Shown: positions 16,489 through 26,500, counted from the first letter of the stretch. The stretch is 32,337 nucleotides of DNA from an uncultured Flavobacteriaceae bacterium (GCA_913045325.1 CAJWPZ010000017.1:1-32337), one strand, 5' to 3'. Numbers and translations are program-made. Notes: generated by a model not told the origin, from the sequence alone.

Positions 16489-17556
16489 ATGAAACAGGTA
16501 TTTCTAGAATCTCACAATCTAAAAAACAAATTCTCGGGGTTTGGTCAATTCAACTACCACCTTATAAAAGCATTCGCTAAACAAAAAACAGAGGGTTTTA
16601 CCCTTGTTTTACATGCAAAGGACACCGCTATTTTAAAACAAGAATTTGGCCAGGTGTTTGACTATAAAAAATACAAGGGTATTTCACGTCACAAAGCCTT
16701 TAGGATTAAAAAAAAATACAACCTGTGGCACTGTTTAAATCAAAATATTAAAATTGAGCCTTTTTTCAAGACTCCTTATTTATTAACTGTTCATGATGTG
16801 CATTTTGCAACACAAACCCCTGGGCATCTTACCTGCCCGCAAAGAGATAGGTTTAATTTAAAACTTGAGCGCTGCACGGCTATTGTATATATCTCTGAGT
16901 TTGCAAAGAAAGACACACACACTCATTTTAAAGTGCCTGATGTGCCACAATATGTAATCTATAATGGCAATACCATTACTGATATTGATATACCAAAAAG
17001 TTTTGTACCAAAGCAGCAGCCAAAGCAAAAGTATTTGTTTTCAATAGGAGAGTTTAGTGCGCGTAAAAACTTTATGAGCTTGGTACGCATTTTACCTCTT
17101 TTGCCAGACTATGACCTGGTATTGGCTGGAAACAACTCAACAAACTATGCCAAAGAACTAGAAGCCTTGGCAAAACAATTGGGAGTAGCACATCGCGTTT
17201 ACACAACAGGTAAAATTGAGGATGTTGCCAAGCAGTATTACTTGCAACACTGTGAAGGTTTTGTATTTCCGTCTCTAAGAGAAGGCTTTGGTATCCCTCC
17301 CATCGAGGCTATGGCTTTTGGTAAACCTATTTTTATATCCAACAATACCTCTTTGCCAGAGATTGGAGGAGAACATAGTTTTTACTGGGATAATCACACC
17401 CCGCAGCACATGGCTGAGGTAGTACTGCAAGGAATGAAAAAATACTCCCTGAAAAAAGATTTTTATACCCAGTGGTACATATCAAGAGCTAAAAGTTTTG
17501 ACTGGAATGAAACAGCAAAGCAATATATTGACGTGTATCAATCTATTTTATCCTAA
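16489..17556 (+). CDS. GT4-family (GT-B) glycosyltransferase
   Basis: This 355-residue retaining GT-B enzyme has the C-terminal domain beginning at YLFSIGEFSARKN. The EX7E donor-binding motif is LREGFGIPPIEAMAFGKPIF (Glu265 and Glu273), followed by SLPEIGG. The N-terminal acceptor domain carries LWHCLNQNIKIEPF and the HDVHF stretch. The ATG at 16489 lies two bases after the previous stop. An in-frame ATG at 16459 would overlap that gene and add an unconserved tail. It acts in the same surface-glycan block, but donor and acceptor cannot be told from sequence. Confidence 0.88.
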   Translation: MKQVFLESHNLKNKFSGFGQFNYHLIKAFAKQKTEGFTLVLHAKDTAILKQEFGQVFDYKKYKGISRHKAFRIKKKYNLWHCLNQNIKIEPFFKTPYLLTVHDVHFATQTPGHLTCPQRDRFNLKLERCTAIVYISEFAKKDTHTHFKVPDVPQYVIYNGNTITDIDIPKSFVPKQQPKQKYLFSIGEFSARKNFMSLVRILPLLPDYDLVLAGNNSTNYAKELEALAKQLGVAHRVYTTGKIEDVAKQYYLQHCEGFVFPSLREGFGIPPIEAMAFGKPIFISNNTSLPEIGGEHSFYWDNHTPQHMAEVVLQGMKKYSLKKDFYTQWYISRAKSFDWNETAKQYIDVYQSILS

Positions 17557-17561
17557 TTTTG
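17554..17561 (+). promoter_or_regulatory. Possible internal -7 promoter element overlapping a stop codon
   Basis: TAATTTTG matches TAnnTTTG. Its first three bases are the stop codon of the GT4 gene, and it ends four bases before the ATG of the next gene. This may be chance in AT-rich DNA, or a secondary leaderless promoter inside the operon. Confidence 0.25.
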
Positions 17562-17565
17562 CAAT

Positions 17566-18480
17566 ATGAAAGATGTTGCCATTAGCATTATTAATTACAA
17601 TACAGCAAAATATACCATTGCATGTATTGATTCAATTATAACCCACACCTCAAAAGATCTGACTTTTGATATTATTGTTATAGATAATAATTCAGAACCA
17701 AATGATTTTAATTACCTGCGCAATAACTTGCAAGTCCAAGAAAACATTATACTGCATAGAAGCCCTATTAATAAAGGTTTTGGAGCAGGGCACATGGAGT
17801 CTTTACCGTATGTAAATGCACATTATTTTTTATGTCTTAACAATGATTCTGTTTTTTTAAATGATTGCTTAACACAGCTAACCCAGCATTTAGATACTCA
17901 CCCAAAAGTTGGGCTAGCGACCGCACAAAACTTTGATGAACACGGAAATTTCTCTCCTTCATTTCATCACTACAAAACATTTTGGAAGTTACTACTTGGC
18001 AAAAAAACACTAGAGAGAGTAAATCCTGTAAAATTTCCTAAGCGAAACAAGGAGTATACCCAAGCAATAAGAATAACCTCACCCAATGGGGCTTTTCTAT
18101 TTTTTAGATCTAGCACGTTTGCTGAAATTGGAGGCTTTGATACCAATCTTTTTCTATATTCAGAAGAAATGGACTTTGCAAAAAAATTAGAAAAAATAGC
18201 CATAGAGGCTGCCCTTGTGCCACAAGCAAAGTTCCAACATTTCCAAGGAAAAAGCTCTATAGCATCAACCGCAATTAGAAGAGAGGCAATGTTGTCTGAG
18301 CTGTACGTCATAAAAAAGCATTACTCATTTTTACACTACAAAATAGTGCAACTATACTATATTCTAACCTTACCGTTTAAACCCAGAAAATGGTTTTTGT
18401 TTCCCGTGATTATAAAAGGGGTATCTTTAAAATATTCTTTAAAGCAAAAACAATACATTCGGTTTTTGAAAGACCACTAA
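17566..18480 (+). CDS. GT2 glycosyltransferase, WbbL (rhamnosyltransferase)-like
   Basis: This 304-residue GT2 has the WbbL-type layout. The N-terminal strand is VAISIINYNTAKYTIACIDS, then DIIVIDNNSEPND and NKGFGAGHMES. The metal-binding region is YFLCLNNDSVFL, an NND variant common in this group. The acceptor-side motif is GGFDTNLFLYSEEMDFAKKL. The C-terminus (FKPRKWFLFPVIIKGVSLKY) is aromatic and basic and may contact the membrane. It starts nine bases after the GT4 stop and closes the glycan gene block. Rhamnose transfer is the usual annotation for relatives but is unproven here. Confidence 0.87.
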   Translation: MKDVAISIINYNTAKYTIACIDSIITHTSKDLTFDIIVIDNNSEPNDFNYLRNNLQVQENIILHRSPINKGFGAGHMESLPYVNAHYFLCLNNDSVFLNDCLTQLTQHLDTHPKVGLATAQNFDEHGNFSPSFHHYKTFWKLLLGKKTLERVNPVKFPKRNKEYTQAIRITSPNGAFLFFRSSTFAEIGGFDTNLFLYSEEMDFAKKLEKIAIEAALVPQAKFQHFQGKSSIASTAIRREAMLSELYVIKKHYSFLHYKIVQLYYILTLPFKPRKWFLFPVIIKGVSLKYSLKQKQYIRFLKDH

Positions 18481-18571
18481 TCCATTTTATGAGCAAAAAA
18501 AAGAACTTTTAGAGCATTTAAAAATATTAGAAAAAAATAACGTTACAGACGGTATTTTATTTACCAAATAA
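18470..18571 (+). other. Short unexplained open frame, possible micro-ORF or gene remnant
   Basis: Between the GT2 stop and tsaC, a frame different from both neighbours is open for 33 codons and reads like protein (NPFYEQKKELLEHLKILEKN then NVTDGILFTK). It has no usual start codon in frame. An ATG at 18489 is in another frame but passes through an A8 run ending A AAA AAG, a classical -1 slippery heptamer, which would carry it into this frame. The stop lies four bases before the tsaC ATG. It could equally be a decayed gene end or chance. Confidence 0.3.
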
Positions 18572-18575
18572 ATCT

Positions 18576-19145
18576 ATGGAAAACCTAAAATCTGAAATTG
18601 AAAAAACACTTGCTGTCCTAAAACGAGGTGGCTTAATTCTATACCCTACAGACACAGTTTGGGGTATTGGCTGTGATTCTTCAAATCCTGATGCTATTGA
18701 CAAAATATATAAATTAAAGCAACGTGAAGACAGGAAGTCAATGATTTGCCTTGTACATGATTTTAAAATGTTAAATCAATTTGTAGAAGAAATTCCAGAG
18801 GTTGCCTTTGATATTTTAAAATATGCTGATAAACCAACTACCATTATCTATGATGATCCTATTAGAGTTTCTGAAAACATCATAGCTCCAGACAATTCTC
18901 TGGCCATACGTGTTGTAAATGACACTTTTGCAAAAACACTTGTTCGAAAATTTAGAAGACCTATTGTTTCTACCTCTGCCAATGTGAGTGGTCAAAAAAC
19001 GCCCATGACTTTCAAACAAATTTCTCCCGAAATCCTAGAAGGCGTAGACTATGTTGTTGATTTTGAAAGAACTAAAAAATCACACAACCCATCTGCTATT
19101 ATTAAATTAACCATGGATGGACAGGTAAAAATTATACGAGAATAA
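18576..19145 (+). CDS. tsaC: L-threonylcarbamoyladenylate synthase (TsaC/Sua5/YrdC)
   Basis: This 189-residue YrdC-domain enzyme makes threonylcarbamoyl-AMP from Thr, bicarbonate and ATP, the first step of the t6A37 tRNA modification. The N-terminal nucleotide-site motif is GGLILYPTDTVWGIGCD, followed by the KIYKLKQRED segment with its conserved basic residues. The late RPIVSTSANVSGQKTP loop is diagnostic. It has no Sua5 C-terminal domain, so it is the short TsaC-like form. The ATG at 18576 is four bases after a short unexplained frame. The cca gene lies 79 bases downstream, putting two tRNA-maturation genes side by side. Confidence 0.94.
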   Translation: MENLKSEIEKTLAVLKRGGLILYPTDTVWGIGCDSSNPDAIDKIYKLKQREDRKSMICLVHDFKMLNQFVEEIPEVAFDILKYADKPTTIIYDDPIRVSENIIAPDNSLAIRVVNDTFAKTLVRKFRRPIVSTSANVSGQKTPMTFKQISPEILEGVDYVVDFERTKKSHNPSAIIKLTMDGQVKIIRE

Positions 19146-19191
19146 ATTTGTAAATAGTGAAAATTCACTTCGGTTTTTAAGCCCTATAACG

Positions 19192-19199
19192 TAACTTTG
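19192..19199 (+). promoter_or_regulatory. Possible -7 promoter element for cca
   Basis: TAACTTTG matches TAnnTTTG and lies 25 bases before the GTG start of cca. A small palindrome (AGTGA and TCACT, 19156-19169) lies just upstream. A typical -33 TTG is not seen. Confidence 0.4.
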
Positions 19200-19224
19200 T
19201 AAAAGCAAATAAATATGCAATTAC

Positions 19225-20649
19225 GTGGGTAAAATATCACATACTGAGGCATTACAACATCCTATATTCAAAACCGTTTCAAAGGCAGCCGCAAACCTTG
19301 GTCTGGACGCCTATGTCATTGGTGGTTTTGTGCGCGATTATATATTAAAAAGAGGAAATCCAAAAGACATTGACATTGTGTGTGTTGGCTCAGGAATTGC
19401 ACTTGCAAAAGAAGTCTCAAAGCTACTGCCCGGAAAACCTAGTGTTTCTGTCTTTAAAAATTATGGAACTGCCATGTTAAAAACTGGCTCCATAGAATTA
19501 GAGTTTGTTGGAGCACGCAGAGAATCTTACCAAAAAGACAGTAGAAACCCTGTGGTAGAAAACGGCACCCTTCAAGATGATCAAAACCGGAGAGATTTTA
19601 CGATAAACGCACTAGCCCTTAGTTTGGCTGAGGATGATTTTGGAAATCTTTTAGATCCTTTTAATGGTATTGCAGATCTTAAACAAAAAATAATACGCAC
19701 TCCACAAGATCCAGATATAACCTATAGCGATGATCCTTTAAGAATGATGCGAGCCATTAGATTTGCAACACAACTTGATTTTATCATCGAAAAAGACTCC
19801 TTAGAGGCCATCACTAGAAATGCTCATAGAATTAACATCATCTCTAAAGAGCGAATTGTTGATGAGTTACATAAAATACTAGCTTCAAATAAACCTTCAA
19901 AAGGATTTTCTCTATTGCACAAAACAACATTATTGCCTTTGATACTTCCAGAGCTTGTTGCCTTGCAGGGTATTGACGAAAAAGAAGGACAACGCCATAA
20001 AGATAACTTTTGGCATACCCTTGAGGTGGTAGACAACATTGCAAAAGCTACAGACAATCTCTGGCTTCGTTGGGCTGCACTACTCCATGATATTGGCAAA
20101 GCTCCCACAAAACGTTTTGACAAAAAAATTGGATGGACGTTTCATGCCCATGAATTTGTAGGAGCCAAAATGGTGTTTACACTTTTTAAAAGACTGAAAA
20201 TGCCACTTAATGACAAGATGAAATTTGTTCAAAAGATGGTACTAATGAGCTCTCGCCCAATAGTGCTTGCCAGCGGTGTGACAGATAGCGCTGTGCGGCG
20301 TTTGATTTTTGATGCGGGAGAAAGTGTAGAAGATTTAATGACACTTTGTGAGGCAGATATTACCACTAAAAACCCTGCAAAATTTAAAACATATCATCAT
20401 AATTTTAAGATTGTACGTGCTAAAATCATAGAAGTAGAGAAGCGTGATAGCATTCGTAATTTCCAGGCTCCAGTAAGTGGGCAAGAAATCATGAAGACTT
20501 TTGGATTATCGCCCTGTCGTGAGATAGGACAAATTAAAGATGCAATAAAAGAAGCCATTTTAGAAGGTGAAATACCCAATGAATATGAGCCAGCAAAAGC
20601 TTTTATGTTAGAAAAGGGGGTTGCCTTAGGATTAAAACCAATTGTATGA
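19225..20649 (+). CDS. cca: CCA-adding tRNA nucleotidyltransferase with HD domain
   Basis: This 474-residue class II nucleotidyltransferase adds or repairs the 3' CCA of tRNA. The head domain has [12 protein letters not shown] (Gly32-Gly33) and the catalytic Asp47/Asp49 in KDIDIV. The [12 protein letters not shown] motif and the template segment [17 protein letters not shown] follow. A C-terminal HD phosphohydrolase-type domain carries His288-Asp289 in [12 protein letters not shown]. The start is a GTG at 19225 giving [15 protein letters not shown], which fits relatives; in-frame TAA at 19210 rules out longer forms. The only nearby ATG (19215) is out of frame and opens a five-codon mini-ORF that overlaps the start. 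The stop overlaps ctaA (ATGA). Confidence 0.94.
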   Translation: MGKISHTEALQHPIFKTVSKAAANLGLDAYVIGGFVRDYILKRGNPKDIDIVCVGSGIALAKEVSKLLPGKPSVSVFKNYGTAMLKTGSIELEFVGARRESYQKDSRNPVVENGTLQDDQNRRDFTINALALSLAEDDFGNLLDPFNGIADLKQKIIRTPQDPDITYSDDPLRMMRAIRFATQLDFIIEKDSLEAITRNAHRINIISKERIVDELHKILASNKPSKGFSLLHKTTLLPLILPELVALQGIDEKEGQRHKDNFWHTLEVVDNIAKATDNLWLRWAALLHDIGKAPTKRFDKKIGWTFHAHEFVGAKMVFTLFKRLKMPLNDKMKFVQKMVLMSSRPIVLASGVTDSAVRRLIFDAGESVEDLMTLCEADITTKNPAKFKTYHHNFKIVRAKIIEVEKRDSIRNFQAPVSGQEIMKTFGLSPCREIGQIKDAIKEAILEGEIPNEYEPAKAFMLEKGVALGLKPIV

Positions 20650-21659
20650 AAGACAATAAAAAAGTAATCTTCTGGCTGTTAAGTGGCTGTGCACTTATTT
20701 TTATTATGGTAATTGTAGGTGGTATTACTCGCCTTACACATTCTGGTTTGTCTATCTCAAATTACAAACTAATATCTGGGACCATTCCTCCAACAAATGC
20801 CTTGCAATGGAATGAAGCCTTCGATTTATACAAACAATACCCAGAATATCAAAAACTCAACTATAACATGACAATAGATGAGTTTAAAGACATTTATTTC
20901 TGGGAATGGATACACCGCGTTATTGGGCGCGTGATTGGGCTTGTATTTCTTCTTCCATTTTTATATTTCATACTTAGCAAACAACTTACAAAAGCCACTA
21001 TAAAAAAATGTGTGATTTTGTTATTTATGGGAAGTTTTCAAGGTTTTTTGGGTTGGTATATGGTAAAAAGCGGCCTGGTTGATAGACCAGATGTAAGCCA
21101 TTACAGGCTCGCCATGCACCTAACAACCGCATTTTTGACATTTGCTTACACTTTTTGGGTGGCCTTAGATTTAATTTTTACTTCAAAAAAACAAATAAAC
21201 ACCTACTTTAGAAACATTATTAGAGTGGGGCTTACTATATTAGTGATTCAAATCATTTGGGGAGCTTTTGTTGCAGGTTTAGATGCTGGTTGGATTCATA
21301 ACCATTGGCCACTAATGAATGACGGAGAGCTTATACACCAAAGCGTAACCACAGAGCAAGAAACGCTTTGGAGAAACTTTATAGAAGGCAAAAGCGGAGT
21401 TCAATTTATGCATCGCTACTTGGCTTATATTGTGGTTGGTTTTATAGGTTTTATTTGGTTTAAAGCTAGAAAAAACACTCCCACCACCCTTCAACAAAAA
21501 GGTATCAATCTACTTTTAATACTAGTTGGGGTGCAATTTGTTTTAGGAGTGCTTACCTTAGTGTTGTTTGTTCCTGTTTGGCTAGGAGTATTACATCAAG
21601 TTACGGCTTTCTTTTTACTGGCAACGATGACCTTTACCCTTCATAGATATAGTAAATAA
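20646..21659 (+). CDS. ctaA: Heme A synthase (CtaA/COX15)
   Basis: This 337-residue inner-membrane enzyme has about eight membrane helices. It oxidises the C8 methyl of heme O to the formyl group of heme A for aa3-type cytochrome oxidase. The N-terminal [19 protein letters not shown] is the CtaA signature. [28 protein letters not shown] and [14 protein letters not shown] carry the conserved His ligands, and a fourth lies in [13 protein letters not shown]. It overlaps the end of cca by four bases, so the two are translationally coupled although functionally unrelated. The size and the extra loop around [15 protein letters not shown] match the COX15-like group. Confidence 0.94.
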   Translation: MKDNKKVIFWLLSGCALIFIMVIVGGITRLTHSGLSISNYKLISGTIPPTNALQWNEAFDLYKQYPEYQKLNYNMTIDEFKDIYFWEWIHRVIGRVIGLVFLLPFLYFILSKQLTKATIKKCVILLFMGSFQGFLGWYMVKSGLVDRPDVSHYRLAMHLTTAFLTFAYTFWVALDLIFTSKKQINTYFRNIIRVGLTILVIQIIWGAFVAGLDAGWIHNHWPLMNDGELIHQSVTTEQETLWRNFIEGKSGVQFMHRYLAYIVVGFIGFIWFKARKNTPTTLQQKGINLLLILVGVQFVLGVLTLVLFVPVWLGVLHQVTAFFLLATMTFTLHRYSK

Positions 21660-21698
21660 GCAGCAAAATAATATCGTTAAAAATTAATATAAAAGTAT

Positions 21699-22235
21699 AT
21701 GATTTATCGTTTTAGAGTCATTTTAAATTCGCAGGACGAAGTGTATCGCGACATAGAGATTCAAGAAAATGCAACCTTTGAAGATTTTCATAACACCATC
21801 ACACAGGCCTTTGGCTTTGAAGGACAAGAGGTGGCCTCTTTTTATGAAAGCAACGACCAGTGGGAGCAAAAAGATGAGATAGCACTCTTTGATATGAGTG
21901 ATGGCGGTGAGCCAACACGTACCATGGCAGAGACAATACTAAATCATGTCGTTTCTAAAGAGCACAGAAACCTGGTTTACATTTATGATTTTTTATCTAT
22001 GTGGACCTTTATCATAGAACTTGCAGATATCGCAGAGCCAGAACCAGGGCTTACCTACCCTAACCTTATGTTTGCTCAAGGAGAAGTACCAGATGAGCCA
22101 ATAGACCCTGAGTTTGTTAGTGAATCTACAGATGGAGATTTGGATGAGATGTATGGTGATGATGAATTTCAAGACAATCAATATGGCGGCGGTGATGACT
22201 ATGAGCATTTAGATTTTGATGAGACCTGGAACTAA
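21699..22235 (+). CDS. pRiA4b ORF-3 / IS1096-passenger (TnpR)-like protein
   Basis: This 178-residue soluble protein has the PRiA4_ORF3-type fold. The N-terminal YRFRVILNSQDEVYRDIEIQ is followed by TFEDFHNTITQAFGFEGQEV and ASFYESNDQWEQ. A later YIYDFLSMWTFIIELADI corresponds to the family's conserved Y-x-YDFGDxW region. The last ~55 residues are very acidic and low in complexity. The family was named from plasmid and insertion-element passengers. Here there is no transposase or terminal repeat, so it looks like an ordinary chromosomal gene. Function is unknown. It lies 39 bases after ctaA. Confidence 0.78.
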   Translation: MIYRFRVILNSQDEVYRDIEIQENATFEDFHNTITQAFGFEGQEVASFYESNDQWEQKDEIALFDMSDGGEPTRTMAETILNHVVSKEHRNLVYIYDFLSMWTFIIELADIAEPEPGLTYPNLMFAQGEVPDEPIDPEFVSESTDGDLDEMYGDDEFQDNQYGGGDDYEHLDFDETWN

Positions 22236-22321
22236 AAATTAACCAAGAAAAATATCCAAGAATATTTGGAGCAACAGCTATTGTATTTGGCTTGTTAGTT
22301 CTAAACTTTTTTTACCTTTAA
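22226..22321 (+). CDS. Possible 31-residue single-span membrane micro-protein
   Basis: In the 114-bp gap before the nucleoid-associated gene, a frame different from the upstream gene is open for 33 codons. It encodes a hydrophilic lead (ELKINQEKYPR) followed by one clear membrane helix (IFGATAIVFGLLVLNFFYL) ending at the stop. The only plausible start in frame is CTG at 22226, which overlaps the end of the upstream gene. The helix-like composition is suggestive, but the unusual start and small size keep this uncertain. It may also be a remnant of a longer membrane protein. Confidence 0.35.
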   Translation: MELKINQEKYPRIFGATAIVFGLLVLNFFYL

Positions 22322-22349
22322 AAAAGGCTAAACATCTCAACTTTATTTT

Positions 22350-23408
22350 ATGATCAACTTATTTAATACCCATATTGCCTCTTTATCCATACATCGCGTT
22401 GGAAACAAAAGCAAAAGCGAACCTATACTACTCTCTGATGATGTATATAAAATGGATGATGAGATTACTCCTCTTTTAAAAGAATACTTTTTAAAACCTT
22501 TTAGAGATAAGGAAGAAAACTACTTTCAGTTTGTTAATGAGGCAGATTTAGAATTTCATGAACTATTTACCTGTGCTACTCAAATATTTGATGACCCAGA
22601 GAGTGTGCACCAACAGAGCAAAAAAATTACCCAGCACTTGTATGACCAATCTACACATCAGCACATTAAAAGCGGTGAGGTGTATGTTGCCTATCTAGAA
22701 AATTTGCAAATAGATAATGAAAAAGTAAACGCAGTAGGTATTTTTAAATCTGAGCTAAAACAAGATTTCCTTCAATTTTCTGAAACGAAGAATCAAATTA
22801 AAGCGCACCTTGAGCAAGGAGTTAGTTTAAACAAGCTTGACAAAGGGTGTATTATCTTTAATGTAAAAAAAGAGGAAGGGTATAAAATATTATCTGTAGA
22901 CAGCAATAGATATGATACAAGGTATTGGCTGGAAGGCTTTTTGGGTGTTGAGGCTTTTGAGGATGATAACTTTTACACCAAAAAATACTTGAAATTTTGT
23001 CAAGATTTTGCAAAAGATGTCGTGCTCCCTGCCGAAGACAAAAAAGAAGAAGTATTATTTATGAACCGTGCGGTAAATCATTTTGCCAAAAACGACACCT
23101 TTAATGAAGGAAATTTCATGAATGATGTAATAAGTAATCCAGATTTAATTCCAGAGTTTAATCACTACAAAAGCGAGACCGCTCCTAAGTATAAAATTGA
23201 AGATTTAACTACGTTCCCTATTGCAAACACTGCTGTTACAGCAGCTAGAAAAAAAATAAAAAATGTAATTAATCTAGACACAAACATCCAGATTAAACTA
23301 GATTTTATAAATCCCGAAAGTGCAGATAAATTTGTAGAAAAGGGCTGGGATGAAGAAAAGCAAATGTATTACTACCTAGTATACTTTAACAAAGAGCAAA
23401 AGAGTTAA
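22350..23408 (+). CDS. Nucleoid-associated protein (NdpA/YejK family)
   Basis: This 352-residue protein resembles the NdpA/YejK nucleoid-associated family as found in Bacteroidota. The N-terminal INLFNTHIASLSIHRVGNKS is followed by an acidic stretch with LKEYFLKPF. The central SGEVYVAYLENLQIDNEKVN then VGIFKSELK is the family's conserved beta-rich core. Late KKIKNVINLDTNIQIKLDF and WDEEKQMYYYLVYFNKEQ complete the domain. It has no signal peptide. The family associates with the bulk nucleoid, but its molecular job is not well defined. It converges on the tricorn-like protease gene across 149 bases with only weak hairpins. Confidence 0.87.
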   Translation: MINLFNTHIASLSIHRVGNKSKSEPILLSDDVYKMDDEITPLLKEYFLKPFRDKEENYFQFVNEADLEFHELFTCATQIFDDPESVHQQSKKITQHLYDQSTHQHIKSGEVYVAYLENLQIDNEKVNAVGIFKSELKQDFLQFSETKNQIKAHLEQGVSLNKLDKGCIIFNVKKEEGYKILSVDSNRYDTRYWLEGFLGVEAFEDDNFYTKKYLKFCQDFAKDVVLPAEDKKEEVLFMNRAVNHFAKNDTFNEGNFMNDVISNPDLIPEFNHYKSETAPKYKIEDLTTFPIANTAVTAARKKIKNVINLDTNIQIKLDFINPESADKFVEKGWDEEKQMYYYLVYFNKEQKS

Positions 23409-23557
23409 ACTGTAGCCTAACAATGATACACCCATAAATAGTGTGACTTAACACCCTATGGTCTCCAAAACTCAAGACAAATTCTTATTTTTTGAGATTT
23501 GTACGTTTTTATTTTATCTAACTCCTAGCTTGCAGGAGGTTTGCATTTAAAAGAAGC

Positions 23558-26500
23558 TTAATTTATTTCTTCTAGTAAAACATCAACTGCTTTTTGTAAT
23601 TGAGTGTCTTCACCTGTTGCACCCCAACCTGGTGTGTTTTTGATTAAATAGTCGGGGACTGCAGGAGCATCATTTTCCATATTCAGTCCAGACTTTTTTA
23701 CATACCAAGCACGAAATGGCATGCGTACATATCCTTTTGACAAACTATAGCCTCCAGTAGAGATAACTGCCCCAAAGGTAGGCTGGCCTACTAATTTACC
23801 TATTCCTAAATTTTTGTAGGCATGCGAAAATATTTCTGCATTAGAGTAACTATTCTCGTTACACAAAGCCACTGTGGGTTTTGTATTAACTGATAAAATT
23901 GCTCGCTCGTTGAAAGGGTAATTACCTTGAAAATTTTTATTCTCTTTCTGTAAGTTGTCAGCTGCCCCTCTTGGTATTGTATACGCATGTTGGTCTACAT
24001 TCAAAACAGCCATTAAACGATCCGTTGTCCATCCTCCACCGTTGTATCGAACATCAATTACAATACCTTTTTTACCGTATCCACTAGCTTTCAACTCGCG
24101 TTCAAAACTCTCAAAACTTGGAGCGTTCATTCCTCTAATATGAATATACCCTAGCTGTCCTTTTGAATATTTTTTCACCAATTCACTTCTAGATGCTACC
24201 CATGCATCATATTGTAGCGTTTTTAAGGAGCTAGAAGTTCTAACAACAACATCTTTTCCATCACTTTTGGTTAATAACACCTCTTCATCTTTAGAATTTT
24301 TTAATAAACTATAAAAATTAGTGTTTCTACCTATAGGTTTTCGATTAACCGCAGTGATAATATCCCCGACTTTTAAATTTACTTTTGATTTATTTGCTAC
24401 TGAATTTTCAAGTACATATTCAACTTGAACTCCATTTGTAATATTCTTCACCTCAAGGCCTAACAAGCCAATATTGTCGCTATTTTTACGTTCAGAAGTT
24501 TTTGCTCTATACCCCATATGACTCGCATTTAATTGACCTAGTAACAAATTATATACAAAACTATAATCTTGTTCTGTGCTCGCCTTTAACGCTAGTGGTT
24601 TGTATTTTTTAATCAAAGACTCCCAATTGTAGCCATGAAAATTAGGGTCATAGAAACCCATTGTTAGCACACGAGTACCTTCTTGGTAAATTTGTTGATT
24701 CATGGCAGCAAAATCTTCATTATATTTTACTACATGAGCCAAAGAGGTGATTTTATCGCCCTTAGGGTTCAATTGTTTTAATTTACCTCCTGAAGTAAAA
24801 TAAAATGTACCATCAATATCTGCAACCCTTCCAACTTTAGAAGTTTCTTTAATGACTTTAGGGCTAGAACCGTCTAATTTGACTTTAAAAAAACTTCGTT
24901 TATTTGTTGATGGATCTGTTGCCGAATAATACACATATTTGCTATCGGGGCCAAACATACCTCCAAACTCATCATCTGGTAATCTTGTAATTCTAGAAAG
25001 TCTATCAAAAATTCTTTCTTTATCGATAGTAACCTTTATCTCTTTTTCTTCCTCTTTTTCTTTCTTGTCCGTATCAGCTTCTTTTTCTGCATAATAGTCT
25101 CCATTTTCTCTATCTGTTTTAGATCGTTCCCAATCCTCCTTTTGTAGCCAAACCATCCAAACATCATAATCTATTCCACCTCTGTTTCCACTTCTATTAG
25201 ATGAAAATGCTAATTTTTTACCATCCGGACTCCAAACTGGAGCTCTATCACTTCTTGGGTGCATAGAAACGTTAAACTTATCGTTTAAATTCTCTACAGA
25301 TTGAATGAAAATTTCACTATCAAAGTCTAAGTCTTCCTGAGAATAAGCAATATACTTGCTGTCTGGACTCCAACTTACATCTTCTGCCTCTGCCCATCCA
25401 GAGGAACACGCTTTGCTATTGGATATAACTCCATCTACTACATCGGCTAGCATTAAGTTTCCTCTACCTACTCTGTAAACTATTTTTTTGTGGTCTGGCG
25501 AGAGCAAAATATCATATACATCTTCTTCACTCTTAGTGAGTTTGGTGATTGAAATCTTTAAACTCCTTTCTAATCCAACCAGGGTATCTTTAGAAACAGC
25601 TTTATATATTTCATTATGGCCGTCTCTATCTGAAACAAATAATAACTCTGTATCACTAATCCATTGAGGGTTTCTATCTCTGTAGAAATGATTACTTACA
25701 TTATTAGAGTTTTTTCTATCCTTTTTATTTTGCTTCACAAAAATTTCTCCATTAATTTCAAGAGCAATTAATTTTCCGTTTGGTGAAACATCAAAATCCG
25801 AGATATCTGAGCTTGTAGAAACCTCTTTTTCAGTTTCAAATTTGTAATCTGATTCAATTTTTAGGTTGATTTTTTTAGATTGTCCCTCGCTGATTTGATA
25901 TAAGTCAAAAAGTGTAGTGTAGATAATAGTTCCTTGGTTACTAACAGAAAAAGAAACAACACCATTTTTATTTTGGTTTGTCATTTTTTTGGAAGCGCCT
26001 TTTACTGAACCATCTGTATTTATGGATTGCTGAAAAATATTATACCGGCCACTTTCAGCTCCTATATAAAATAAATTACCAGCAGCATCCCATAAAGGCG
26101 AATGATCATTCTTTTCTGAAGAAGTCACTTGAAAATAGTTCCCTGTTTTAATGTTATAAATCCAAACATCTCTTTGAGCTGAACCGGAATAATCTTCTCT
26201 AGAAATCCTGCAAGCTCCTTTCACAAAAGCCACCAAATTACCGTCGGGAGAAACAGTTGCCATACTACCTAAAGCTTTTATAAATCTTTGCGGAGTACCA
26301 CCATTAGCATTGACCCGGTAGATTTGCTCATCCCATTCAGGCCCTTTTAAAACCCTAGTTGTAGCAAATACAATATTGTTGGAAGATGTCCAATTGTAAG
26401 GAGTGTCTGCTGTTGGATAATATGTTAATTGTTTGGGTGTTCCTCCATTTTTTTTAATTGTAAAAATATTATTTGCTCCTTTTCTGTTCGAAGAAAAGGC

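Noticed and set aside
19156-19178. Small palindrome followed by CGGTTTTT after tsaC
   Set aside because: The usable stem is only five base pairs; it may be a weak terminator or an operator but neither can be supported.
21699-22235. A mobile element around the IS1096-passenger-like gene
   Set aside because: No transposase, inverted repeats or target duplications are seen nearby; the name only reflects the family's first members.
23470-23550. Weak hairpins between the nucleoid-associated gene and the tricorn-like gene
   Set aside because: Stems are only 5-7 bp with mismatches and long loops, and no proper T-run follows, so I do not call a terminator.
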